Shown here piece by piece: positions 33,301 to 38,431 of a stretch of DNA of 38,431 nt. Origin of the DNA: a virus; the IMG/VR virus record IMGVR_UViG_3300025646_000128, positions 1-38,431 of that record; one strand, written 5' to 3'. Under the pieces are notes generated by a model. That model had not been told where the DNA came from, did no database searches, and saw only the letters and a list, made by a program, of their open reading frames with translations. The first letter of the stretch is position 1, and every line of letters starts with the position of its first letter. The translations under genes and the position numbers were made by a program.

Positions 33301-33621
33301 CGCATTGTGCATTATGTCCCTGCAGACGAGATAAGCAAGGCAGATTCGGCATTGGTTCGATATCTAAACTACAAGAGCTTGCCGTATAAAGAAGATGAGC
33401 TTTTTGTTGTATCTTTTAAGTCACGCACAACAAAGGCTGGGAAGAAAATGGCATCAATGACTGTGGCAGATGTTGCCAGGGAGCTACACTCAATAACAGT
33501 ATTTCCCACAGCATTTCCAAAGGCATATATGAAAATTAAAGAGGGCAAGGCATACAACCTAAGCCTAGGTAAAACAAAAGACGGAACGGTCATATTGGAG
33601 GATGTAATTGACAACAATTGA
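30346..33621 (+). CDS. dnaE: DNA polymerase III alpha subunit (family C, DnaE-like)
   Basis: The 1091-residue protein starts at TTG 30346, 5 bases after TAGGAG. The PHP domain is at the N-terminus (LHVHTHYSLFDG, TDHGSLSGH and PDCHHSDTS), with the metal ligands apparently intact. The polymerase core has PDIDTDIQD (Asp420, Asp422) and KIDALGLKTL (Asp567), matching the three catalytic Asp residues of DnaE. A GPGRGSAAGSLLCY segment marks the palm. An OB-fold-like region (FILMGMVKSIKRGKGW) lies near residue 935. It is the phage's replicative polymerase. An intact PHP site could give it intrinsic 3'-5' proofreading, and a separate DEDDy exonuclease is encoded 1.4 kb downstream. Confidence 0.95.
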   Translation: MSYNGLHVHTHYSLFDGIATPEEYLTRAQELGMKSLAITDHGSLSGHREFYRIAKEKGIKPILGIEGYITTDRKDQRAPDVRDGLLDLVYNHIIVIAKNQTGLENLNKLNEIAWTEGFFKKPRFDYEVLEKYSEGLIVLSGCLSGALAKAIEAEELAEAKRIIEWHKRVFGEDYYIEVMPHNPPEVNKQLLELADKYGVTPIVTPDCHHSDTSQKEIQELKLILNSYANKVEKSATYEKSLKYDNLMDKLNYLYGERQISFANFDIHLLSDEEMHSAMKAQGIDREDMYLATHEVSDKIEDYGIKDHLDLLPVQYQNPDAELRELAMAGLEKRGVLSDEYVARLDEELEVIKDKNFGPYFLVVRSMIAWAKKEGIIVGPGRGSAAGSLLCYALEITDIDPIKHGLLFFRFINPERNDFPDIDTDIQDSRRDEVKDYLVRQYKHVASIATFLQFKDKGVVRDIARVLHIPLTDVNKVMKVVDTWDDYCTSKQAAWFREKYPEIEKYGDQLRGRIRGTGIHAAGVVTSKHPIFRYAPMETRTAPGTKERIPVVGVDMEEAERIGLIKIDALGLKTLSVLRDTLDIIEQRHYKKINLLSIDMEDPKVYQMLSDGFTKGVFQCEATPYTNLLVKMGVKNFAELAASNALVRPGAMNTIGKDYILRKQGKQNIGYHHQVMKEFTSETYGCILYQEQVMQACVNLGGMTMAEADKVRKIIGKKKDAKEFDQFREKFVEGASRYLTPNFARDLWSDFEAHAGYSFNKSHAVAYSTLSYWTAWLKTYYPLEFIYSILKNEKDKDARTEYLIEAKRMGISIKLPHVNDSDADFKIEGKGIRFGLTGIKYISDNVASKFLAKRPFKSYKELEEFTMQKGSGVNTRSLQALRVTGAATFEDNPRNDDEVRTNLYEFLNLPEFNVSVPPHYYAFINDVEEFEEKGSFILMGMVKSIKRGKGWSRVEVLDKTGSIGIFDEEQTEIEPGRTYLLLATDNRIVHYVPADEISKADSALVRYLNYKSLPYKEDELFVVSFKSRTTKAGKKMASMTVADVARELHSITVFPTAFPKAYMKIKEGKAYNLSLGKTKDGTVILEDVIDNN

Positions 33622-34618
33622 ACAAGCAATGGCTTTGCTAGACCCTAAGATAAGGGCAAAAGTCCAGCCAGCAATCGGAATTTCAACAGAGTTCCAACCA
33701 ACACCCAGTGCAGGCCTAAATCGTGCACTAGGAGGGGGCTTTCCATACGGCAGGCTAGTTCTGTTGTGGGGTAGCAAGGCATCTGCCAAGTCATCTCTTT
33801 GCCTTCAAACAGTTGCTATGGCACAAAAAGAAGGAAAGCTATGTGCCTGGATTGATGCTGAAATGTCGTATGACGAAGAGTGGGCAAAAAAGTTGGGGGT
33901 AAATGCAGAACAGCTTATCTATTCAGAAGCTCGCAGTATTAATGACATGACTAATGTTGTAATTGCACTAATCAATGCTGGAGTAGATATGATTGTGATA
34001 GATAGTATTAGCTCTCTTTTGCCAGCAGTGTTTTTTGAGAAAGACTCTGATGAGCTAAAGGCACTAGAAAATACTAAGCAGATTGGTGCGACATCTAAGG
34101 ACCTATCCCATGCATGGCTAATGATTAATTGGGCCAATAATAGGGACAAGCCTGCACTTGTTGTAGCAATCTCTCAGTCTAGAAATAATATTCAGGCAAT
34201 GTACACACAGCCAATGCCAACGGGAGGAAACTCTACCCAATTTATGTCTTCAACAATTGTTAAATTATTTTCTTCTAACTCTGATGGTCAAGCCATCAAG
34301 GGCAAGATAAAGATAGGAGACAAGCTTATTGAACAAAAGGTGGGTAGGCGTGTTAGGTGGGAAGTTACAAACTCTAAAACATCTGCTCCAGGAGAGACTT
34401 CTGAGTATGACTTTTACTTTAAGGGAGACCATGTCGGAATAGACTCGGTAGGAGATCTTGTAGATACCTCAGAAATGCTAGGACTCGTAGAGCGTACGGG
34501 TGCTTGGTACAAGCTAGAAAATGGCGAAAAGATTCAGGGCCGTGATGCTTTTGTAAAGTATGTAAAAGAAAATAAAGAGTATCGAGATAAGCTAGTTGGG
34601 CTATTAAATGAGCAATAA
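33608..34618 (+). CDS. RecA/UvsX-like recombinase
   Basis: The 336-residue protein starts at TTG 33608, 14 bases inside the polymerase gene, after GGAGG (33597-33601). The ATPase core has a Walker A of the form GSKASAKS (G55-S62), with Ala where RecA has Gly, as in the phage UvsX type. The IDAEMSYDEEWA stretch (82-93) corresponds to RecA's catalytic Glu region. Walker B, MIVIDSISSLLP, has Asp132, and KVGRRVRWEVTN with a C-terminal tail completes it. It lacks RecA's large C-terminal domain. It should form filaments on ssDNA for recombination-dependent replication and repair. It overlaps the next gene by 11 bases. Confidence 0.9.
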   Translation: MTTIEQAMALLDPKIRAKVQPAIGISTEFQPTPSAGLNRALGGGFPYGRLVLLWGSKASAKSSLCLQTVAMAQKEGKLCAWIDAEMSYDEEWAKKLGVNAEQLIYSEARSINDMTNVVIALINAGVDMIVIDSISSLLPAVFFEKDSDELKALENTKQIGATSKDLSHAWLMINWANNRDKPALVVAISQSRNNIQAMYTQPMPTGGNSTQFMSSTIVKLFSSNSDGQAIKGKIKIGDKLIEQKVGRRVRWEVTNSKTSAPGETSEYDFYFKGDHVGIDSVGDLVDTSEMLGLVERTGAWYKLENGEKIQGRDAFVKYVKENKEYRDKLVGLLNEQ

Positions 34619-34799
34619 GTATGAGGTTCATCCAGGAAAATTTCCTTGCCACACGTGCAAGGAAGTGGTAAAATCATTAAGGCACTATATAGAAGCAAAA
34701 GAGTTAACGTGGGTGTGCAGTCAAAAGCACCTTACCAAAGTTAGCTTGGATGTAAAGAAAAAGAAAAAGAAAGATTATGAGCGAGAAAGCGGAAAGTAA
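34608..34799 (+). CDS. Small zinc-ribbon protein
   Basis: The 63-residue protein overlaps the recombinase stop by 11 bases (ATG 34608). The Cys/His pattern is CHTC (residues 14-17) and a second pair CSQKH (37-41), with aromatic residues between, suggesting one zinc site. A Lys-rich tail (VKKKKKKDYERE) follows. Small phage zinc ribbons of this type are common in replication clusters and may bind nucleic acid. The function is unknown. It overlaps the nuclease gene that follows. Confidence 0.6.
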   Translation: MSNKYEVHPGKFPCHTCKEVVKSLRHYIEAKELTWVCSQKHLTKVSLDVKKKKKKDYERESGK

Positions 34800-35064
34800 A
34801 CGAATTGGAGCTAGACAACATAAAAACTCTGGTCGTAATACCAAGAAAGGCGATGCCACTTGGGAAAACTTTACCGTTGACTTTAAGGAGTATCCAAAAG
34901 GCTTCACTGTAAACCAGGACAACTGGGCAAAGGCCGTAACCGATGCAATGAAAAATAAGAATGACCCCGCAATCGTGGTTGTTCTGGGAGAAGGAATCAG
35001 GAAGACAAGGCTTGCAATTATAGAGTTCTCTCTATTGGAGCAGCTTATTGAGGAATCAAAATGA
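34777..35064 (+). CDS. PDDEXK nuclease, Holliday-junction-resolvase-like
   Basis: The 95-residue protein starts at ATG 34777, overlapping the zinc-ribbon gene by 23 bases and the exonuclease by ATGA. It has the layout of small PD-(D/E)XK phage nucleases: a basic start (RIGARQHKNSGR), Asp26 in KKGDA, and the DxK motif (Asp35, Lys37) in FTVDFKEYP. Helix WAKAVTDAM follows, and strands with AIVVVLGEG and LAIIEFSLLEQL complete the core. This family cleaves branched DNA or serves in recombination. It is compact, lacking extra domains. Partnering with the UvsX-like recombinase is inferred from adjacency. Confidence 0.7.
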   Translation: MSEKAESKRIGARQHKNSGRNTKKGDATWENFTVDFKEYPKGFTVNQDNWAKAVTDAMKNKNDPAIVVVLGEGIRKTRLAIIEFSLLEQLIEESK

Positions 35065-35672
35065 AAAAAATACTAATGCTAGATATTGAAACAACACCAA
35101 TTAAAGCGTATGTCTGGGGACTCTGGGATCAGAATGTCACTATTGATCAGATCATTGAGCCGACAGAGATGCTATGCTTTGGTGCAAGGTGGCTAGGCAA
35201 AAAGCAAGTAATCTTTAAGTCAGTACATCATGATGGAAAGAAGGCAATGCTAGAAGAGCTTCACAGGCTTATGGACGAAGCTGATGTTTTGGTGGGGTGG
35301 AACTCTGCAGCGTTTGACCACAAGCACATCAACAGAGAATTTCTAGAGAATGGCATGCAGCCACCTTCTCCAGTAAAGGACCTAGATCTTATGTCTATAA
35401 CAAAAGCAAACTTTGCTTTTCCATCAAACAAGCTTGACTATGTTGCCCAGCGACTTGGGGTAGGTGCAAAGGTAAAGCACTCTGGGTTTAGCCTGTGGCT
35501 AAAGTGTATGGACGGCGATGACAAAGCCTGGAAGGAAATGAAGAAGTATCAAGTACAGGACGTTAACCTTTTGATTGATTTGTATTATGAGCTGCTTCCA
35601 TGGTTTGTTGGCAAGGGTAATGTGACAAGCACAGAGAAGCAAAAAATTATAGAGTCTGAGTTCGTGGTATAA
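35061..35672 (+). CDS. DEDDy 3'-5' exonuclease
   Basis: The 203-residue protein has the three exonuclease motifs: DIET (Asp8, Glu10), NSAAFDHKHINREF (Asp86) and YQVQDVNLLIDLY (Tyr163, Asp167). That is the DEDDy form, resembling the proofreading domains of family B polymerases and DnaQ-like enzymes. It is a stand-alone enzyme without a polymerase domain and could proofread for the phage DnaE or trim recombination ends. The gene start ATG overlaps the preceding stop. The last codons (GTG GTA TAA) lie in the -10 box of the next gene. Confidence 0.85.
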   Translation: MKKILMLDIETTPIKAYVWGLWDQNVTIDQIIEPTEMLCFGARWLGKKQVIFKSVHHDGKKAMLEELHRLMDEADVLVGWNSAAFDHKHINREFLENGMQPPSPVKDLDLMSITKANFAFPSNKLDYVAQRLGVGAKVKHSGFSLWLKCMDGDDKAWKEMKKYQVQDVNLLIDLYYELLPWFVGKGNVTSTEKQKIIESEFVV

Positions 35673-35673
35673 T
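35665..35673 (+). promoter_or_regulatory. Extended -10 promoter overlapping the exonuclease stop
   Basis: TGGTATAAT contains the TAA stop of the exonuclease. Its predicted transcript start is about 35680, where the next frame has GTG (second codon after ATG 35677). A leaderless GTG start therefore fits at least as well as the ATG. No ribosome site is seen. Confidence 0.55.
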
Positions 35674-35676
35674 ATA

Positions 35677-35985
35677 ATGGTGGAACAAGAAACAAGTACA
35701 ATAGATAAAATTAATGGGCTGTCTGAGATAGCGGACTTCATGCAAGATGAAGAGCTAACCCAGGCACTCACCACCATTGCCAAGCTAATCTTAAAGCCAG
35801 ATATTCCAATTCAGGTAGCAACACTTGAAATTGTTAGGCTACAGGCTATTGCAGCTAAGATGTCACTAAGGGCAACCTGGATGGTCAATGTAGAAAAGGG
35901 AGATCGGGCGAAGAAAAATATATACTTTACAACAGCAGAAGCAGTCAATGACCTTGTTGCAGCTCTAAAGTATATAACTCGTTAA
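35677..35985 (+). CDS. Conserved hypothetical protein of replication module
   Basis: The protein has 102 residues from ATG 35677, or 101 if the GTG at 35680 is used as a leaderless start. It is mostly helical, with GLSEIADFMQDEELTQALTT and VATLEIVRLQAIAAKMSLRATWMVN. The end (KKNIYFTTAEAVNDLVAALKYITR) looks like a strongly conserved tail, which I have the impression of seeing in other actinobacteriophage proteins. No catalytic motif is visible. It precedes the Cas4-like nuclease and may act with it. Confidence 0.5.
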   Translation: MVEQETSTIDKINGLSEIADFMQDEELTQALTTIAKLILKPDIPIQVATLEIVRLQAIAAKMSLRATWMVNVEKGDRAKKNIYFTTAEAVNDLVAALKYITR

Positions 35986-35988
35986 GAC

Positions 35989-36792
35989 ATGATGGCTAAA
36001 AATTTACTACAGCAAGTAATGCTAAAGGCAGACTCTGCTCAGCAAAAGAAGTCTTTTTTAAATACCCAAGAGCTAATAGACAAAATTAATTATGGGTATG
36101 TTGCCAAGCGTGGGACCAAGTTCCAAACAAAGAAAACTTTTGCCCCTAGCACAATAGCATTTTCCCATGGCGAGTGCCCCAGATACTGGTATTTAGCATT
36201 TGAGGGAGCCGACTTTACGGATAACGCAGATGCTTATGGCGGTGCTAACATGACATCTGGTACCAAGTCACATGAGCGTATTCAGCAAGCCATGGAAGAT
36301 GCAGGCATTCTTAAAGACTCTGAGTTTAAAGTTACGTGGGAGGACCCACCAATCTTTGGCTTTGGCGATGTAATTCTTGATTGGGCAGGCGAAGACTTGC
36401 TCGGAGAAATTAAGACTATGCCCATGGAGGGCTTTGAGTATCGACAGAGGGTGGGCAAACCAAAAACTGGTCACCTAATTCAGCTACTAATTTATATGAG
36501 AATTCTTAATAAGACTAAGGCAGTTCTTATTTATGAAAATAAAAATAATCATGATCTACTAGTTATTCCAGTAGAAGCTAGCGATTATTATATCAAGTGG
36601 GTAAACCAGACATTTGACTGGATGAAGACAGTTCGCAAGGCCTGGGAGGACAAAAAGCTTCCAGAAAAGAACTATAGGTCTAATTCCAAGATCTGCAAAA
36701 CCTGTCCAATTCGGGCGGTTTGCGATGAGGCTGGCAAGGGAGAGACAAAGATTAATTCCTTGGAGCCGATAGATGAAAACCAAATATTGTAA
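35989..36792 (+). CDS. Cas4-like PD-(D/E)XK exonuclease
   Basis: The protein has 267 residues from ATG 35989 (a second ATG at 35992 is equally likely). Four Cys residues (C63 in GECPRYWYL, and C236, C239, C245 in CKTCPIRAVC) match the [4Fe-4S] cluster of Cas4/AddB-type nucleases. The nuclease motifs are H95 (KSHERI), D127 (GFGDVIL), E140-I-K142 and Q165 (HLIQLLIY). It should be a 5'-3' or bidirectional DNA exonuclease, likely for recombination or end processing. No CRISPR or other Cas genes are nearby, so adaptation of CRISPR spacers is not implied. It overlaps the next gene by 20 bases. Confidence 0.85.
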   Translation: MMAKNLLQQVMLKADSAQQKKSFLNTQELIDKINYGYVAKRGTKFQTKKTFAPSTIAFSHGECPRYWYLAFEGADFTDNADAYGGANMTSGTKSHERIQQAMEDAGILKDSEFKVTWEDPPIFGFGDVILDWAGEDLLGEIKTMPMEGFEYRQRVGKPKTGHLIQLLIYMRILNKTKAVLIYENKNNHDLLVIPVEASDYYIKWVNQTFDWMKTVRKAWEDKKLPEKNYRSNSKICKTCPIRAVCDEAGKGETKINSLEPIDENQIL

Positions 36793-37060
36793 GTGGTGCG
36801 ATACACAGTTTGATACAGAAGTTTCTTATCAAATATATTGTTCAACAGGGTGCCGAGAAGAGGCTACTAAAGAAAAAATTGCTGATAGATATATCGCCAA
36901 TAGAAGAAAGCAGCAACACAAAAAGCCTAAGACTTGCAAAAACTGTGACAGCAAGCTGTCCGTATACAATGACGAAGATTTGTGCGTAAAATGTATTGTC
37001 AATCCACCAGATGTTAAGGGTGCATTAAGAGACATTCGTAGAATGAGCAAAGATGGCTAG
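36773..37060 (+). CDS. Zinc-binding protein with two Cys-x2-Cys ribbons
   Basis: The 95-residue protein starts at ATG 36773 inside the Cas4-like gene. Residues 6-9 (CKWC), 23-27 (CSTGC), 54-57 (CKNC) and 72-75 (CVKC) form two treble-clef or ribbon-like Zn sites. A basic helix separates them (DRYIANRRKQQHKKPK). Small dual-ribbon proteins of this kind lie near resolvase genes in other phages. DNA or RNA binding is likely but the function is unknown. It overlaps the RuvC-like gene by 8 bases. Confidence 0.6.
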   Translation: MKTKYCKWCDTQFDTEVSYQIYCSTGCREEATKEKIADRYIANRRKQQHKKPKTCKNCDSKLSVYNDEDLCVKCIVNPPDVKGALRDIRRMSKDG

Positions 37061-37583
37061 GCTTTGTTCCATAGATGCTAGCACAAACAATCTTGCCTAT
37101 GCAATCTTTGATGGAGAAGATTTAGAGAGATACGGAAAAATAAGCTTTGGCGGACAAACAATATACGAAAAAATTTCAAATATAAACAACCTAATTTTAG
37201 GAGAGTTTGAGCATGACTGGATACACACTGCAGTAATGGAAAGAGCTGTTTTTATGAATAGCCCAAAGACCATGTCAGAGCTATCTATGGTTCAGGGTGC
37301 AATCATGGCGGGGCTATCGTCTGCTAAAATTAAAAATTGTTTGGGGGTGCCACCCATAACCTGGCAGAACGGAATTGGAAACAAGGCACTGACTAAATCA
37401 GAAAAGCTAGAAATCCGTAAAGAGTACCCAGACAAGTCGGCCTCTTGGTATAAAAATTATGAAAGAGAATTTAGAAAACAGAGAACAATTAAGTTTGTCA
37501 ATATTAACTATGATGTTAGTATTGACGATAATGATATTGCAGATGCCATAGCCATAGGGCATTACATAATTCATCATACTTAG
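37053..37583 (+). CDS. RuvC-like Holliday junction resolvase
   Basis: The 176-residue protein starts at ATG 37053. It has the RNase H-fold catalytic set: Asp8 in the SIDASTNNLAYA stretch, Glu63 in VMERAVF and Asp161/Asp164 in DDNDIADAIAIGHY. These match RuvC metal ligands. It would resolve recombination or replication intermediates before packaging. The last 40 residues before the C-terminal motif are basic (NYEREFRKQRTIKF). A second nuclease of the PDDEXK type is also encoded at 34777, so two resolvase-like enzymes are present. The stop is followed by the small HTH gene. Confidence 0.85.
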   Translation: MARLCSIDASTNNLAYAIFDGEDLERYGKISFGGQTIYEKISNINNLILGEFEHDWIHTAVMERAVFMNSPKTMSELSMVQGAIMAGLSSAKIKNCLGVPPITWQNGIGNKALTKSEKLEIRKEYPDKSASWYKNYEREFRKQRTIKFVNINYDVSIDDNDIADAIAIGHYIIHHT

Positions 37584-37590
37584 GAGGGTA

Positions 37591-37619
37591 TTGACAATGA
37601 CTTCATTTTCTGCTAAACT
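37591..37619 (+). promoter_or_regulatory. Consensus promoter overlapping the small HTH start
   Basis: TTGACA (37591-37596), a 17-base spacer and TAAACT (37614-37619) with TG one base upstream (37611-37613) form a full consensus promoter. It overlaps the first codons of the HTH gene (ATG 37597), and its expected start is near 37626. A transcript from here would miss the HTH start and serve the genes from 37762 on. The HTH protein could thus bind and regulate this site. Confidence 0.55.
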
Positions 37620-37761
37620 ATATACAAATAAAACATGGCTAGGTAAAAGATATATTATTGATCGTAAGACTCCGCAGGAGATTGCAAAAGAGTGCGGAAC
37701 TAGCGTAGAAACAATATATGTATACCTTGCTAAATTTGGATTTAAGAAATCGAAACGATAA
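37597..37761 (+). CDS. Small helix-turn-helix protein
   Basis: The 54-residue protein is preceded by AGGAGG (37582-37587), 9 bases before ATG. The second half, DRKTPQEIAKECGTSVETIY, followed by VYLAKFGFKKS, is a typical HTH of the resolvase or homing-endonuclease-associated type: helix, turn with CGTS, and recognition helix. The first half has basic and aromatic residues (NKTWLGKRYII). It is probably a DNA-binding regulator. It is directly followed by another small gene with no gap. Confidence 0.65.
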   Translation: MTSFSAKLYTNKTWLGKRYIIDRKTPQEIAKECGTSVETIYVYLAKFGFKKSKR

Positions 37762-37935
37762 ATGAAAATTATTAAACACTTATTTAAAGTAGCCAGGGCA
37801 CGGGCTAAAGCACTTGGCTGTAAGCACACAGACACTTCTGTTGCTTCCTGCCCATATACTGGGCTAACATATACGACCTGTAACCGATGCTACGCAAGAA
37901 AGGCAGAGCCGACAGTTGTTAACAACGCAGAATGA
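37762..37935 (+). CDS. Small Cys-rich zinc-binding protein
   Basis: The 57-residue protein starts at ATG directly after the preceding stop. The Cys/His pattern is CKH (20-22), SCPY (Cys30) and CNRC (40-43) with a basic start (KHLFKVARARAKALG). This pattern resembles short zinc-ribbon proteins found in actinobacteriophage genomes. It is too short to name. Its last 20 bases overlap the TTG start of the next gene. Confidence 0.5.
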   Translation: MKIIKHLFKVARARAKALGCKHTDTSVASCPYTGLTYTTCNRCYARKAEPTVVNNAE

Positions 37936-38179
37936 TATTGCTAGGGTATGCAAAGACATTAGCGTTATGCTGCAAGAAAAGAACGTAGCATACGGAGATT
38001 CAGCACTAGACCCCGTACGCATTTTTTCAAAGTCAAATGCTATTGAGCAGCTGCTAGTTCGTATTGATGACAAGCTTTCTCGTTTTGCCAGGGGCATGGA
38101 ATACCCTGGAGACAATGATATTGACGATTTAATTGGATACCTTGTTCTATTAAAAATTGCTAAGGAGAGAAATGGGTAG
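37916..38179 (+). CDS. DUF1599-like (Nmad1) protein
   Basis: The 87-residue protein starts at TTG 37916, overlapping the previous gene. No other start keeps the domain whole, since the first internal ATG is codon 18. Residues 20-85 (NVAYGDSALDPVRIFSK, QLLVRIDDKLSRFARGME, IDDLIGYLVLLKIAKERNG) match the short DUF1599 pattern, named nucleotide modification associated domain 1. Its function is not established, though the family occurs with phage nucleotide modification genes. No modification enzyme is visible in this window. Confidence 0.65.
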   Translation: MLTTQNDIARVCKDISVMLQEKNVAYGDSALDPVRIFSKSNAIEQLLVRIDDKLSRFARGMEYPGDNDIDDLIGYLVLLKIAKERNG

Positions 38180-38431
38180 AAGAAAAAGGGCAGTAGTAAA
38201 GCCAAGCTATTTTGTAACTGAGCCATATATGGAAATTGACGGTTTTCCAGTGCAGCAAGGTGATATAATTAAAGTGCATGGTGAATGGGGTGCTAGGTTT
38301 AAGTTTATGGGCGTTACAACCAATACACTTACTGGTGCTGACTGGGTAGACTGCTTTGAGATTATCAAGGGAGTTCCCTCAGTATTCCGTTCATTCAAGC
38401 AAGATCGTATTAAGCGAGTGCCAAAGCGAGG
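38172..38431 (+). CDS. Conserved small actinophage protein (3' partial)
   Basis: The gene starts at ATG 38172 after AAGGAG (38162-38167) and runs off the window after 86 codons. It begins with a basic stretch (GRRKRAVVKPSYFVTEP), then GDIIKVHGEWGARFKFMG, DWVDCFEIIKG and RSFKQDRIKRVPKR. It resembles a small, mainly beta protein family I know from actinobacteriophages (DUF7246-like in memory, not checked). Function is unknown. It overlaps the preceding gene by 8 bases. Confidence 0.5.
   Translation, partial: MGRRKRAVVKPSYFVTEPYMEIDGFPVQQGDIIKVHGEWGARFKFMGVTTNTLTGADWVDCFEIIKGVPSVFRSFKQDRIKRVPKR

Noticed and set aside
35989-36792. Cas4-like gene as part of a CRISPR system
   Set aside because: No repeats, no other cas genes. 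Phage Cas4-like nucleases occur alone in replication or recombination clusters.
38258-38266. TGATATAAT in the last partial gene
   Set aside because: It codes for a natural GDII stretch in a beta protein and no gene start follows within the window.
1-38431. tRNA genes, attachment site, origin of replication, lysis genes
   Set aside because: No cloverleaf-like segment, AT-rich iteron cluster, integrase or lysin/holin was recognised. No stretch over 300 bases lacks a gene.

Overview
The window is a dense, entirely plus-strand stretch of a tailed (siphovirus-like) phage genome. It runs from the end of the portal gene through head, neck, tail and tail-tip genes into a complete DNA replication and recombination block. 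No host genes, tRNAs, integrase, lysis genes or CRISPR array were seen, and the terminase and the start of the portal lie upstream of the window. DNA is AT-rich (about 40% GC by eye). Genes are packed with TAATG or ATGA overlaps and use ATG, GTG and TTG starts. The small accessory proteins, the minor-tail proteins and the leaderless or extended -10 promoters resemble phages of Actinobacteria. A low-GC actinobacterial host (for example a streamlined aquatic lineage) is my inference, not something the sequence proves.

Layout. 1-8262: portal C-terminus, prohead protease with a fused and probably separately started scaffold, major capsid protein, a small head protein, four neck/connector genes, the tail tube and two paralogous tail assembly chaperones. 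8286-18491: a 3401-residue tape measure protein with four PAML(S/T)PGE-type repeats and two ADP-ribosyltransferase-like segments. 18491-25953: tail-tip, hub and fibre genes. 25962-26504: a MerR-like DNA-binding protein whose 3' end carries a consensus promoter reading into the replication block. 26513-37583: DUF2061 membrane protein, DnaB-like helicase, primase, SSB-like protein, family C DNA polymerase, UvsX/RecA-like recombinase, PDDEXK nuclease, DEDDy exonuclease, Cas4-like nuclease and RuvC-like resolvase, with small zinc-binding proteins between them. 37597-38431: small HTH and Cys-rich proteins, a DUF1599-like protein and a partial conserved gene.

Together these genes supply virion assembly and a largely host-independent replisome. 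Late genes are punctuated by two good hairpin terminators (after the capsid and tail tube genes) and by several TGnTATAAT extended -10 elements. The replication block is read from a TTGACA-17-TATACT promoter.

The most unusual points are: the tail chaperone encoded as two separate paralogs, with a slippery heptamer that would truncate rather than extend the long form; the in-frame nested scaffold start; and the two ART-like segments built into the tape measure protein, which could be carried into the host at infection.
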